Below, piece after piece: positions 34,806-43,870 of a stretch of DNA of 64,000 nt. The translations under genes were made by a program, and so were the position numbers. The DNA comes from Ruegeria sp. HKCCD4315 (GTDB lineage Bacteria; Pseudomonadota; Alphaproteobacteria; Rhodobacterales; Rhodobacteraceae), in the NCBI RefSeq assembly GCF_013112245.1, contig NZ_WVRN01000001.1:1864501-1928500 (forward strand), in the 5' to 3' direction. Each line of letters starts with the position of its first letter. The stretch's first letter is position 1. Below the pieces are notes generated by a model. It worked only from the letters and a program-made list of their open reading frames with translations. It was not told the origin of the DNA and did not search any database.

Positions 34806-35414
34806 ATGCCGAAAGACCGCGCACCGACTCGCATTCAGAAAAAGAACCGTGCTGCGATCCTCGAGGCCGCCCTGAACGTGTTTTCAGCCCACGGGTTTCG
34901 TGGATCGACCGTGGATCAGATTGCCGCAGAGGCAGGACTGAGCAAACCAAACCTATTGTATTACTTCCCGTCGAAAGAGGCGATCCACACCGAGCTGCTG
35001 TCCGGCCTTCTGGAAACCTGGCTGGCCCCCTTGCACGATCTGGACCAGGATGGCGATCCGATGGAGGAAATCCTGGCCTATATTCGGCGCAAGCTGCAAA
35101 TGAGTCAGGAGTTACCACGCGAAAGCCGCCTTTTTGCCAATGAACTGGTGCAGGGCGCGCCGCGTATCCACGAGGCTTTGTCCAAGGATCTCAAGGAACT
35201 GGTTGACGAAAAAACCGTGATCCTGACGCGCTGGATGGATCAGGGCAAAATCGCGCGGGTGCACCCCTATCACCTGATGTTTTCGATTTGGGCGCTAACC
35301 CAGCACTACGCAGATTTCGAAGTTCAGGTGCGTGCGATCTTGGGGGAAGAGGATCCGTTTGAAGGTGCCGACCCTTTTGTGGACACCCTGTACCGAAAGC
35401 TTTTGACCCCTTGA
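34806..35414 (+). CDS. rutR: RutR-like TetR-family pyrimidine regulator
   Basis: A 202-residue DNA-binding repressor. The TetR helix-turn-helix spans about residues 12-58 (FSAHGFRGSTVDQIAAEAGLSKPNLLYYF), followed by a ligand domain with conserved RutR stretches (ESRLFANELVQGAP; HLMFSIWALTQHYADFEVQ). RutR responds to uracil or thymine in known cases. The perfect RutR box upstream and pyrimidine genes on both sides make the assignment strong. It is divergent from hyuC and convergent with preA. Confidence 0.92.
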   Translation: MPKDRAPTRIQKKNRAAILEAALNVFSAHGFRGSTVDQIAAEAGLSKPNLLYYFPSKEAIHTELLSGLLETWLAPLHDLDQDGDPMEEILAYIRRKLQMSQELPRESRLFANELVQGAPRIHEALSKDLKELVDEKTVILTRWMDQGKIARVHPYHLMFSIWALTQHYADFEVQVRAILGEEDPFEGADPFVDTLYRKLLTP

Positions 35415-35439
35415 AAAAAGGGGCCGCAAGAACGGCCCC
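35414..35439 (-). terminator. Terminator between rutR and preA
   Basis: GGGGCCG (35420-35426) and CGGCCCC (35433-35439) form a 7-bp stem with a 6-base loop. On the minus strand it is followed by TTTTTT, so it ends the preT-methyltransferase-preA transcript. On the plus strand the tail (TTGATGATCTTT) is weaker but may also stop rutR. Confidence 0.85.
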
Positions 35440-35461
35440 TTGATGATCTTTCCAAATCGGT

Positions 35462-36766
35462 TCATTCGGCCGCCTTGGCCATCGGATTGTTCGGATGCGT
35501 CGTCCAGTTCGCATAGGTCGGCTGCACCTCTTTACCTGTGCGCGGATCCACCTCACCCGGTGCCATCGGCACCATCGAGATACAGTCTTCAACCGGGCAC
35601 ACGTCGACGCACAGGTTGCACGCCACGCATTCCTCGTCGATCACCTCGAAAACGCGGTCCTCCGACATCGAAATCGCCTGGTGGCTGGTGTCTTCACACG
35701 CCGCATAACAGCGACCACATTTGATGCACTGGTCCTGATCGATCTTAGCCTTGGCGATGTAGTTCAGGTTCAGATACTGCCAGTCGGTGACGTTGGGCAC
35801 GGCACGACCGATTACTTCGTCGATGCTGCTGTATCCTTTTTCATCCATCCATTCGGACAGACCGGCGGTCAATTCGTCGATGATCTTGAAGCCATAGGTC
35901 ATCGCAGCGGTACAAACCTGCACCGTGCCACAACCCAATGAGATGAACTCGGCCGCGTCGCGCCATGTGGTGACGCCGCCAATACCGGAAATCGGCAGAC
36001 CATGCGTTGCCTCGGCCCGTGCGATCTCGGACACCATCGACAGGGCAATCGGTTTCACTGCGGGACCACAATAACCACCATGGCTGCCCTTGCCGTCGAT
36101 TGAGGGTTCGGGGCTGAACGTATCCAGGTTGACGCTGGTGATCGAGTTGATCGTGTTGATCAGCGACACGGCGTCCGCGCCACCGTTCCTTGCCGCAGCT
36201 GCAGGTTTACGGATATCGGTGATGTTGGGCGTCAGCTTCACGATGACCGGGCGGTCGTAGTACTGCTTACACCACCGCGTCACCATTTCGATGTATTCCG
36301 GCACCTGCCCAACGGCCGAGCCCATGCCGCGCTCGCTCATACCGTGCGGGCAGCCAAAGTTCAGTTCGATCCCATCCGCGCCGGTTTCGGCAACGCGTGG
36401 CAGGATGGCCTTCCAGGCCGCTTCCTCGCACGGCACCATGATCGAAGCGATCAGCGCGCGATCCGGGTAATCGGCCTTGACCCGCGCCATTTCTTCAAGG
36501 TTCACTTCCAGTGGCCGGTCTGTGATCAACTCGATGTTGTTCAGGCCAAGCAACCGCCGATCCGCGCCGTATATCGCGCCATAGCGCGGGCCGTTCACGT
36601 TCACGACCGGAGGGCCCTCAGACCCTAACGTTTTCCAAACCACACCGCCCCATCCGGCCTCGAAGGCGCGGCGAACGTTGTATTCCTTGTCGGTCGGCGG
36701 CGCAGAGGCCAGCCAGTAGGGATTAGGGCTGGAAATGCCCAGAAAGTTTGTCGTCAGATCGGCCAT
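35462..36766 (-). CDS. preA: NAD-dependent dihydropyrimidine dehydrogenase, PreA subunit
   Basis: Reduces uracil or thymine to the dihydro form with PreT, the first step of the pathway. 434 residues: FMN TIM barrel (1-300) with the catalytic cysteine in NFGCPHGMSERGMG (C139), then a ferredoxin domain with CIKCGRCYAAC and CVACNLCVDVCP for two [4Fe-4S] clusters. Same layout as the C-terminal half of mammalian DPD. Separated from preT by a methyltransferase gene, unlike the direct preT-preA pair of E. coli. Confidence 0.93.
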   Translation of the reverse strand: MADLTTNFLGISSPNPYWLASAPPTDKEYNVRRAFEAGWGGVVWKTLGSEGPPVVNVNGPRYGAIYGADRRLLGLNNIELITDRPLEVNLEEMARVKADYPDRALIASIMVPCEEAAWKAILPRVAETGADGIELNFGCPHGMSERGMGSAVGQVPEYIEMVTRWCKQYYDRPVIVKLTPNITDIRKPAAAARNGGADAVSLINTINSITSVNLDTFSPEPSIDGKGSHGGYCGPAVKPIALSMVSEIARAEATHGLPISGIGGVTTWRDAAEFISLGCGTVQVCTAAMTYGFKIIDELTAGLSEWMDEKGYSSIDEVIGRAVPNVTDWQYLNLNYIAKAKIDQDQCIKCGRCYAACEDTSHQAISMSEDRVFEVIDEECVACNLCVDVCPVEDCISMVPMAPGEVDPRTGKEVQPTYANWTTHPNNPMAKAAE

Positions 36767-36784
36767 GGCTTCTCCCTTCCCGGC

Positions 36785-37621
36785 TCAGCCGGATTTCTTG
36801 AATATCATTTCGGTCGGGCGAATGCGCCCGGCCTTGAGGTTTGTGACGTAGTTTTGGAATTTCTCGGGCGCCGTCTCGCCCATCATCAGATGAATCCCCA
36901 GCGGCGCGGGGCCGCTCTCGGCGATCTTGGCAAAGACATCTTCGAAGAACTGTATCGCGAAATCGGTGCGGTCGGTTTCAGTCTCAAGTTCCAGCGCCGC
37001 CGCTTCTGCTGCGTCTTTGTAAACATCCGGTGCGTGAACGAAGGACGTCTCTGGCAACGTGGACCAGGGAAGCGGGAAAGCCAGGGGTTCATCGACGTCT
37101 CCGCCCATGACATCGAACAGGGCAAAGGTTCCGCCCGTGGCCAGCGCCCGCGACACTTCCGCAAACAGTCCGGCCTTGTCTTCGATGTTCATGCCCACAT
37201 GCATCATGACAGCCAGGTCAAACCCCGCATCTGGCACAGGCATGTCCAAGGCACTGCCCACATGAAAAGTGGCCTTTTCCGAATGCCCGACCAGATCGCT
37301 CAACGCGGTGGCCGTTTCCACAAATTCGGGTGTCAGATCGACCCCGGTTACCATCGAGTCATAACGATCCACGATGTAACGCGAAGTGCCCCCGATCCCG
37401 CATCCCACATCCAGAACACGCGTCGCATGGGTCGGCGACAGTTGCGCAAACAGGTTGTCGGTTGCCACAACGCCGCCCGTGTGGAACTCGTCCCCTGCTT
37501 TTAGATCAGCAACGGTGGCCGCGTCCGGGTCAATACCGCTGGCCTCAAGCGCCGCGCGGACGCGTTCGGTCAGGGCACCGGTGGTATAGTGTTGAGCAAC
37601 AGCTTGTTCGATCTGGGACAT
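36785..37621 (-). CDS. SAM-dependent methyltransferase between preT and preA
   Basis: A 278-residue class I methyltransferase with SAM motif I VLDVGCGIGGTSRYI (about 69-83) and motif II TGVDLTPEF, resembling the sarcosine/dimethylglycine-type and UbiE-like branch. It is co-directional with preT and preA, with gaps of 18 bases (to preA) and 46 bases (from preT). The substrate is unknown. A role with beta-amino acids, for example N-methylation of beta-alanine, is possible but speculative; a tRNA or ring substrate cannot be excluded. Confidence 0.82.
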   Translation of the reverse strand: MSQIEQAVAQHYTTGALTERVRAALEASGIDPDAATVADLKAGDEFHTGGVVATDNLFAQLSPTHATRVLDVGCGIGGTSRYIVDRYDSMVTGVDLTPEFVETATALSDLVGHSEKATFHVGSALDMPVPDAGFDLAVMMHVGMNIEDKAGLFAEVSRALATGGTFALFDVMGGDVDEPLAFPLPWSTLPETSFVHAPDVYKDAAEAAALELETETDRTDFAIQFFEDVFAKIAESGPAPLGIHLMMGETAPEKFQNYVTNLKAGRIRPTEMIFKKSG

Positions 37622-37667
37622 GGGAATACCTCAACAGCGAAAGGAATGGGGTGAATACCCCACCCTA

Positions 37668-39002
37668 TCACGAAACGAGCGTCGCGTGGATGTCCATCGC
37701 CGCATCCCGGCCTTCGGCAACTGCGGTTACGGTCAGGTCTTCGCCCCCTGCCGCACAGTCCCCACCAGCCCAGACACCCGACATTGAGGTGCGCCCGGCC
37801 CCGGTGACAGCAATCTTATTGCCGTCAAGCGAAAGCCCTTCGGGTGCGCCATCCAGCGTCTGACCGATGGCTTTGAGCACCTGATCTGCTGACAAACGAA
37901 TCGTCTCTCCGGTGCCCGTAAGCTGACCGTTCTGGCTGGAGGTGTATTCCAGTTCGATCTCGGCAGCAGTTCCGTTTCCATGCACGGCCACCGGCTGCAC
38001 ATTGGTCAGAATCCGAACGCCGTGCGAGGCCGCAAGGTCCTGCTCATAGCGGCTTGCCCCCATGGCGTCGCGGCCGCGGCGGTAGGCAATTGTAACGTGT
38101 TCCGCGCCCAGCAACTTGGATTTCACAGCAGCATCCACAGCCGTCATGCCGCCGCCGATGACAACGACATTCCGCCCAACAGGTAGATGCGAAAGATCGC
38201 TGGCTTGCCGCACGTCCGAGATGAAATCAACAGCGGCACGCACGCCATCCTTGTCGACACCCCCTGCGCGCAGGGCGTTCACCCCAGCCAGGCCGATGGA
38301 CAGGAATACGGCGTCATAATTCTCAAGCAGACCATCCAGCGAGATACTGTCACCCAGCACCGATCCGGTCTCGATCGCAATCCCGCCGATTTTCAGCAGC
38401 CAGTCCACCTCGGCCTGTGCAAAATCGTTGGTCGATTTGTAAGCGGCGATCCCATATTCGTTCAGGCCGCCCGGCTTGGGCTTGCTTTCGTGGATCACGA
38501 CGTCATGGCCTAACATGGCCAGACGGTGCGCGCAGGCCAAACCGGCAGGTCCTGCCCCAACAACAGCAACAGTCTTGCCCGTAGGCGCCGCCCTTTCGAA
38601 CGGATGCGCGCCAGAGGCCATGATGTCATCGGTCGCAAAACGTTGCAGGCGTCCGATCTCAACCGGCTTGCCTTCTGCAGCTTCGCGCACACAGGCTTCT
38701 TCGCAAAGGGTTTCGGTTGGACAGACCCGAGCGCACATACCGCCCAGAATATTCTGTTCCAGGATAGTCCGCCCTGCCGATTGTGGCTGTCCCGCCTGTA
38801 TCTGGCGAATGAACAGCGGAATATCGATATCCGTCGGACACGCGGTCACGCATGGTGCGTCGTAGCAGAAATAGCATCGATCAGCGGCAACGGCGGCCTC
38901 ATGCGGGGCCAGTGGCGGATGCAGATCGGTGAAATTCGAGGTCAGCTCATCGCTGGAAAGCCGCCCAGCAACGATGCCGGGTGCCATCTGGCCCTGTGCC
39001 AT
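37668..39002 (-). CDS. preT: NAD-dependent dihydropyrimidine dehydrogenase, PreT subunit
   Basis: A 444-residue flavoprotein that takes electrons from NADH to PreA. N-terminal Fe-S region CYFCYDAPCVTACP and CARVCPTETLCEEAC, FAD-binding GAGPAGLACAHRLA, NAD-binding VVVIGGGMTAVDAA, as in glutamate-synthase small-subunit-like proteins. The start at 39002 follows GGGAG; an in-frame upstream start at 39050 would overlap the operator region. First gene of the preT operon, downstream of two RutR-like boxes. Confidence 0.92.
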   Translation of the reverse strand: MAQGQMAPGIVAGRLSSDELTSNFTDLHPPLAPHEAAVAADRCYFCYDAPCVTACPTDIDIPLFIRQIQAGQPQSAGRTILEQNILGGMCARVCPTETLCEEACVREAAEGKPVEIGRLQRFATDDIMASGAHPFERAAPTGKTVAVVGAGPAGLACAHRLAMLGHDVVIHESKPKPGGLNEYGIAAYKSTNDFAQAEVDWLLKIGGIAIETGSVLGDSISLDGLLENYDAVFLSIGLAGVNALRAGGVDKDGVRAAVDFISDVRQASDLSHLPVGRNVVVIGGGMTAVDAAVKSKLLGAEHVTIAYRRGRDAMGASRYEQDLAASHGVRILTNVQPVAVHGNGTAAEIELEYTSSQNGQLTGTGETIRLSADQVLKAIGQTLDGAPEGLSLDGNKIAVTGAGRTSMSGVWAGGDCAAGGEDLTVTAVAEGRDAAMDIHATLVS

Positions 39003-39058
39003 CACTCTACTCCCTGTAGATATGTTTGTTATGACCTCAGCTTGCCACAAAAAAATAT

Positions 39059-39092
39059 TTTATCAATTGGTAAAATTTATCAAATGGTCAAA
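39059..39092. promoter_or_regulatory. Two tandem RutR-like boxes upstream of preT
   Basis: TTTATCA-AT-TGGTAAA (39059-39074) and TTTATCA-AA-TGGTCAAA (39076-39092) both fit the RutR pattern TTGACCAnnTGGTCAA with mismatches in the left arms. They start 17 bases apart and lie 57-90 bases before the preT ATG, where a repressor would act. Confidence 0.65.
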
Positions 39093-39124
39093 AAATTGAA
39101 AAACCGGGCCAAAAGACCCGGTTT
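39091..39124 (-). terminator. Terminator of the cupin gene
   Basis: AAACCGGG (39101-39108) and CCCGGTTT (39117-39124) form an 8-bp stem with 8-base loop. On the minus strand TTTTTCAATTTTTT follows. It insulates the preT promoter and RutR boxes from the leftward cupin gene. Confidence 0.8.
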
Positions 39125-39158
39125 CCTATGGTTTTGCATAATTTTGAGGCGAAAACCC

Positions 39159-39791
39159 TCAGATCATTTTGCTTAGATGGCCGGATTTGGTCCAAACCCG
39201 TGCGCCATCCGGCCCTGCAATCGCCTGTGTTCGCGTACCCGGCGGCAGGCGCAACCAGTCCCATTTGGCAAAGTGTTCGCCGCCCTCGGAAAAGCCACCG
39301 GCGATGACAAAAGCCTCCATCCCCTCGCCTGCGTCCAATTCGATCTTTTCCCAAGCAGCCCAACTTTGCACGTGAACATCTTCATGATCGTCTTTGAACA
39401 AATGCAGATCAGCCTCACCGTTCACAGACTTGTGCACCTCGGTCCGATCTTGCGGATCGAACTGGTGGAGCTTGACCAGAATGGTCGCCCCTTGAGCGGC
39501 AGATGGGGTATGAGACGACGTTGGCGGGTTGCGCACATAACTTCCAACAGGAAAGTCCCCGGTTTCATCCTGAAAAACACCGTCAAGAACCAGATACTCC
39601 TCTCCACCATCATGCGTATGTGCAGAAAACGCGCTGCCGGGTGCAAAGCGGACAATAGTCGTAGCGCGGGCGACCTCTTCGCCGATGCGATCCAGCATTT
39701 TCCGCTCGACCCCTGCGGCCGGGGACGCAACCCATTCGGTTTGGTCAAAATGAACCGCAACCCGTTTCGTGAAATCCGCGTTGATCCGCAT
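39159..39791 (-). CDS. ChrR-like double-cupin protein
   Basis: A 210-residue protein with two cupin-like halves. The first has SAFSAHTHDGGEEYLVLDG with His/Glu metal ligands, as in the cupin domain of ChrR-type anti-sigma factors; the second half (FVIAGGFSEGGEHF, WLRLPPG) looks degenerate. The N-terminal zinc anti-sigma domain of ChrR is absent, so it is not itself an anti-sigma factor. The ATG at 39791 has AGGGGCG upstream. It is a single-gene unit; substrate or signal unknown. Confidence 0.78.
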   Translation of the reverse strand: MRINADFTKRVAVHFDQTEWVASPAAGVERKMLDRIGEEVARATTIVRFAPGSAFSAHTHDGGEEYLVLDGVFQDETGDFPVGSYVRNPPTSSHTPSAAQGATILVKLHQFDPQDRTEVHKSVNGEADLHLFKDDHEDVHVQSWAAWEKIELDAGEGMEAFVIAGGFSEGGEHFAKWDWLRLPPGTRTQAIAGPDGARVWTKSGHLSKMI

Positions 39792-39934
39792 GTTCGCCCC
39801 TTTCATCTAACGACCGTGATAGAAATGGGATCTTATGCTGGAATTGCAAATTTTCGGCTTTTGACGGCTCGGGTCAGGTGTTGTACTCCGGGACGAAGGG
39901 TGCAGGGTCGCGCACCTATCGGGAACGGGCGCAG

Positions 39935-40930
39935 ATGCAGGCAAATCCACAGAAATTTAACATCGCTGTTGTCGGGCAAAACAACCGCCTGCAGTACGAG
40001 GCCCTGTTGTTTGCCGCATCGTTGCGTCACAGCTCACCGCAATTTGAAGGCAAGCTGTTTGTGGCCACGCCCAACCCGGGGCCGCGTTGGAGTCAAAACC
40101 CCAGCATTCAGGACGAAGAAGTTCTAAAGGCGCTGAAACAGTTGGACGCCGAAGTTCTGCCATTCGACTCGCATGTCTTTGGTGAAAGCTATCCTTACGG
40201 CAACAAGATCGAGGCTCTGTTGGCCTTGCCAGAGGGCGAGCCGTTTGTGTTCTTTGACACCGATACATTGATCACCGGAGACATCGCACGCGTACCTTTT
40301 GATTTCGACCGCCCCGGCGCGTCGCTGAAGGTTGAAGGAACATGGCCAAAGCCAACACTCTACGGCCCTGGCTTCGATGGCATCTGGCGCGCGCTGTACC
40401 AGCGGTTCGGGCTGGATTTCGAAAGCTCATTGGATACTAGCCAACCGCATGATTACTGGCGGCGATATCTGTATTTCAACGCGGGCTATTTCTTTTTCAA
40501 TTGCCCCAGGGTTTTTGGCGAACGATATCTGGACTATGCTAGAACGATCCGAGACGCGCACATTCCCGAACTGACGGGCCAGAACCTGGATCCATGGCTG
40601 GATCAGGCCGCTCTGCCCCTTGTGGTACATTCGTTGGGAGGAGGTCGGGATGCGCTGCCCGACGGTTTGCTCGACGGCTCTGTCAGTTGTCACTACCGCC
40701 TGTTCCCCCTGCTCTACGCCCGTGAAAGCGATCATGTGATCGACGTTTTGGAAACCGTTGTGGCACCGAACAAGGTCAAGAAGGTGCTCAAGCAATATGA
40801 TCCGCTGAAAAAGCTGGTCCTGCAGGGGAAAGGCGCGAAAATTCGCGCCCTGTTTGATCAGGACAACCTGCCGCGGCGCGAACAGGCCATTCGCAACACG
40901 ATCAAAAGCAAAGGGCTTTGGCTGCGCTGA
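39935..40930 (+). CDS. Glycosyltransferase-like protein with DxD motif
   Basis: A 331-residue soluble protein with a nucleotide-sugar-type FFDTDTLITGD motif (D108-T-D110) and a GT8-like course around it (YGNKIEALL before, LYFNAGYFFFNCP after). No signal peptide or membrane helix. The first ATG with reasonable context is 39935; a GTG at 39878 in frame is possible. Neighbours give no pathway, so donor and acceptor are unknown. Confidence 0.65.
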   Translation: MQANPQKFNIAVVGQNNRLQYEALLFAASLRHSSPQFEGKLFVATPNPGPRWSQNPSIQDEEVLKALKQLDAEVLPFDSHVFGESYPYGNKIEALLALPEGEPFVFFDTDTLITGDIARVPFDFDRPGASLKVEGTWPKPTLYGPGFDGIWRALYQRFGLDFESSLDTSQPHDYWRRYLYFNAGYFFFNCPRVFGERYLDYARTIRDAHIPELTGQNLDPWLDQAALPLVVHSLGGGRDALPDGLLDGSVSCHYRLFPLLYARESDHVIDVLETVVAPNKVKKVLKQYDPLKKLVLQGKGAKIRALFDQDNLPRREQAIRNTIKSKGLWLR

Positions 40931-41002
40931 CAGGATCGTTGTGCGCAAGCGCGCATTCACCTAAAGATTCAGCAGCACAAATTCCAACAGGAGATTTTCA
41001 AG

Positions 41003-42295
41003 ATGTCTGACGGCCCCACCTACGGTTTCGACACGCTGCAGATTCACGCGGGCGCCCGCCCCGACCCGGCGACCGGAGCGCGCCAGACACCTATCTATCA
41101 GACCACAGCTTATGTGTTTCGCGATGCCGATCACGCGGCGGCCCTGTTCAACCTGCAAGAAGTGGGCTTCATCTATTCCCGCCTGACCAACCCAACCGTC
41201 GCCGTTTTGCAGGAACGTGTGGCGACGCTTGAAGGCGGCGTTGGGGCCGTGTGCTGCTCGTCCGGTCACGCAGCGCAGATCATGGCGCTGTTCCCTTTGA
41301 TGGGACCGGGCTGCAACGTTGTTGCCTCGACCCGACTGTACGGTGGAACGGTCACGCAATTCAGCCAGACGATCAAACGCTTTGGCTGGTCGGCCAAGTT
41401 TGTCGACACCGACGATCTGGACGCGGTGAAGGACGCCATCGACGAAAACACCCGTGCTGTGTTCTGTGAATCCATCGCCAACCCCGGGGGGTATGTCACT
41501 GATATCCGCGCCTTAGCGGACGTTGCTGATGCGGCGGGCATTCCGCTGATCGTCGACAACACCTCGGCCACTCCCTATCTGTGCCGACCCATTGAACACG
41601 GTGCGACGCTGGTTGTGCACTCGACCACCAAATATCTGACCGGCAACGGTACCGTGACCGGCGGCTGCATCGTGGATTCGGGCAAGTTTGACTGGTCAGC
41701 AAATCACAAGTTCCCCTCGCTCAGCGAACCCGAGCCCGCCTATCACGGCCTGAAGTTCCACGAAACATTTGGCCCGCTGGCCTTCACCTTCCACGGCGTC
41801 GCCATCGGTCTGCGTGATCTGGGTATGACCATGAACCCGCAAGCCGCGCATTATACGCTGATGGGGATCGAAACCCTTTCACTGCGGATGGAACGCCACG
41901 TTGAGAACGCCCAGAAGATCGCGGCCTGGCTGGAAGCGGATGATCGCGTGGAATACGTCACCTATGCGGGTCTGCCCTCGTCGCCCTATCACGACCGGGT
42001 CAAGTCGCAATACAAACGCGGTGCCGGTGCGCTGTTCACCTTTGCCGTTAAAGGTGGCTATGACGCTTGCATCAAGCTGGTCAACGCGCTGGAAATCTTC
42101 AGCCATGTGGCCAACCTGGGCGATGCGCGCTCGTTGATTATCCACTCGGCCTCGACCACCCACCGTCAGCTGACGCCGGAACAACAAGAAGCTGCAGGTG
42201 CAGGTCCGGGTGTTGTGCGCATGTCCATCGGGATCGAGGATGTGAACGACCTGATCGCCGATCTGGATCAAGCTCTGGCCAAGGCCAGCGCCTGA
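41003..42295 (+). CDS. metY: O-acetylhomoserine sulfhydrylase
   Basis: Makes homocysteine from O-acetylhomoserine and sulfide (or takes up cysteine-type thiols) with PLP. 430 residues, Cys/Met metabolism PLP family; the PLP lysine is K210 in HSTTKYLTGNG, and IYSRLTNPTVAVLQERVA and the C-terminal SASTTHRQLTPEQQ are characteristic. An AACAGGAGA ribosome site precedes ATG 41003. The 72-base leader was checked for a SAM-II riboswitch without a convincing match. Confidence 0.92.
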   Translation: MSDGPTYGFDTLQIHAGARPDPATGARQTPIYQTTAYVFRDADHAAALFNLQEVGFIYSRLTNPTVAVLQERVATLEGGVGAVCCSSGHAAQIMALFPLMGPGCNVVASTRLYGGTVTQFSQTIKRFGWSAKFVDTDDLDAVKDAIDENTRAVFCESIANPGGYVTDIRALADVADAAGIPLIVDNTSATPYLCRPIEHGATLVVHSTTKYLTGNGTVTGGCIVDSGKFDWSANHKFPSLSEPEPAYHGLKFHETFGPLAFTFHGVAIGLRDLGMTMNPQAAHYTLMGIETLSLRMERHVENAQKIAAWLEADDRVEYVTYAGLPSSPYHDRVKSQYKRGAGALFTFAVKGGYDACIKLVNALEIFSHVANLGDARSLIIHSASTTHRQLTPEQQEAAGAGPGVVRMSIGIEDVNDLIADLDQALAKASA

Positions 42296-42297
42296 CG

Positions 42298-43008
42298 ATG
42301 GCCGAGCACGACACTAACGACCTTGGCCAGCCCATCGGCCTGCCGGTTTCGGGCGAGTTTCCACGCCCGAGCCCGCCGTATACTCCGATGGAAGGACGGT
42401 ACTGTTCTGTCGTGCCTTTGGACGTGAACAGGCACGCGCCCGGACTTTTCCGGGCGTTTGCCAATGACAGGGATGGTCGCAACTGGACGTATCTGCCCTA
42501 CGGCCCTTTCGACAACGAGCCTGCGTTCGAAGATTGGGCCCGCGCCACCTGCATGGATGCGGACCCGATGTTTCACACCGTACTGGACGGCAATGACGTA
42601 CCGATAGGTATGGCCTCATACCTGAGGATCGAGCCCGCTGCAGGCGCAATAGAGGTGGGGCATATCCACTTCTCGCCCCTGTTGCAGCGCAAACCGCAAT
42701 CGACCGAAGTCATGTATTTGATGATGAGACGCGTGTTCGATGAGTTGGGCTATCGCCGCTATGAATGGAAATGTGATTCTCTGAATGCGCCATCGTGCAG
42801 CGCGGCAGAGCGGCTGGGCTTTACCTTTGAGGGGATTTTCAGGCAAGCGACCCATTACAAAGGGCGCAACCGGGATACTGCGTGGTATTCAATCATCGAC
42901 AGCGAATGGCCGCGCATTCGGGATGCGTTCGAAGCCTGGCTTTCACCGGACAATTTCGACGCTGCGGGCCAACAACGCAAACCGCTGATGGCCCGTGTAA
43001 AAGCTTGA
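42298..43008 (+). CDS. GNAT acetyltransferase, RimJ/RimL-like
   Basis: A 236-residue protein of the Acetyltransf_3 (RimJ/L) group, with the substrate-side FANDRDGRNWTYLPYGPF, the GHIHFSPLLQRKPQSTEVM core strand region and WKCDSLNAPSCSAAERLGFTFEG near the acetyl-CoA site. It starts 2 bases after the metY stop, so translation is probably coupled. Acceptor unknown; protein N-termini or small amines are the usual targets of this group. Confidence 0.83.
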   Translation: MAEHDTNDLGQPIGLPVSGEFPRPSPPYTPMEGRYCSVVPLDVNRHAPGLFRAFANDRDGRNWTYLPYGPFDNEPAFEDWARATCMDADPMFHTVLDGNDVPIGMASYLRIEPAAGAIEVGHIHFSPLLQRKPQSTEVMYLMMRRVFDELGYRRYEWKCDSLNAPSCSAAERLGFTFEGIFRQATHYKGRNRDTAWYSIIDSEWPRIRDAFEAWLSPDNFDAAGQQRKPLMARVKA

Positions 43009-43010
43009 TC

Positions 43011-43715
43011 TTAGTCCGAAATCTCGAATTCCATCGAGACACTGACCGAGACTGAGACCTCTCCGCCTGCAACAGGAACCCCGCCTGCATCCGCCATGCT
43101 CATGGCGCGCATCTCGGCCATCGGGCGGACACCGGCCACACGTTCCGAGATTGTCTGGACCGGGCCAAGCGTGACACCCGCCGCCTGCGCCAACTGCTCG
43201 GCCTTCGCAGTGGCTTCTCCAACAGCTTGCGCACGGGCCTGCGCCTCAAGCGGTTTGGGATCCTGCACACCAAAGCTCAGCCCGCCGAAATCATTGGCAC
43301 CATCCTGAATGACTGCATCCATGATCGTTCCCAACTGTGTCAGATCGCGAACCCGCACAAACACTCGGTTCGACGCGGTAAACCCTGTGATCTCGGGCTT
43401 TTCCCCATTCTGCCCATGCCGCCCCGACCAAACCGGTGACAATGACAAATCACGGGTCTGAACATCGCGGTCTTCGATGCCCATATCGGCCAACCGCGCC
43501 AGGACTTTAGCAACCGCATCCGACGTTGCCTGCATGGCCGCTCTGGCCTCAGCGTTTTCGTTGGTCACACCCAGCGTGATCGTCGCCATGTCGGGCGCAG
43601 CTTGCACCGTTCCGGTGGCATCCACGGTGATGCGACGTTCTTCCGCATGGGCTGCGCCTGCGGCTGTTGCTGCCATCATCGCAGCCAGAAAAGCGAATGT
43701 CTTCAAGGTTATCAC
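43011..43715 (-). CDS. SIMPL-domain (DUF541) periplasmic protein
   Basis: A 234-residue exported protein: signal peptide about 1-24 (ending AHA), then the SIMPL fold with repeated GTVQAAPDMATITLGV, VQTRDLSLSPVW and QARAQAVGEATAKAEQLAQAAGV blocks. Members are linked to oxidative-stress tolerance, but no activity is established. It is convergent with the GNAT gene (2-base gap). Confidence 0.87.
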   Translation of the reverse strand: MITLKTFAFLAAMMAATAAGAAHAEERRITVDATGTVQAAPDMATITLGVTNENAEARAAMQATSDAVAKVLARLADMGIEDRDVQTRDLSLSPVWSGRHGQNGEKPEITGFTASNRVFVRVRDLTQLGTIMDAVIQDGANDFGGLSFGVQDPKPLEAQARAQAVGEATAKAEQLAQAAGVTLGPVQTISERVAGVRPMAEMRAMSMADAGGVPVAGGEVSVSVSVSMEFEISD

Positions 43716-43870
43716 TCCAATTTACTCCGTCTCAAAATGGGTTGCCGCCCCATTGTCATGCAAGAGCAGACCCAGCCTTTTTCTTTCCCTCGGCGGGTTC
43801 CTGCTTTATTGTCGGTCTGCGAACACAAAGTCGTTTGCATTGACGCTGATAATTATGGTTCCTCCGGATT

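Noticed and set aside
40931..41002. SAM-II riboswitch in front of metY
   Set aside because: Alphaproteobacterial methionine genes often have one. A small GC stem and a TAAA are present, but the conserved U-rich loop and the GCTAAA end of SAM-II are not, so no call is made.
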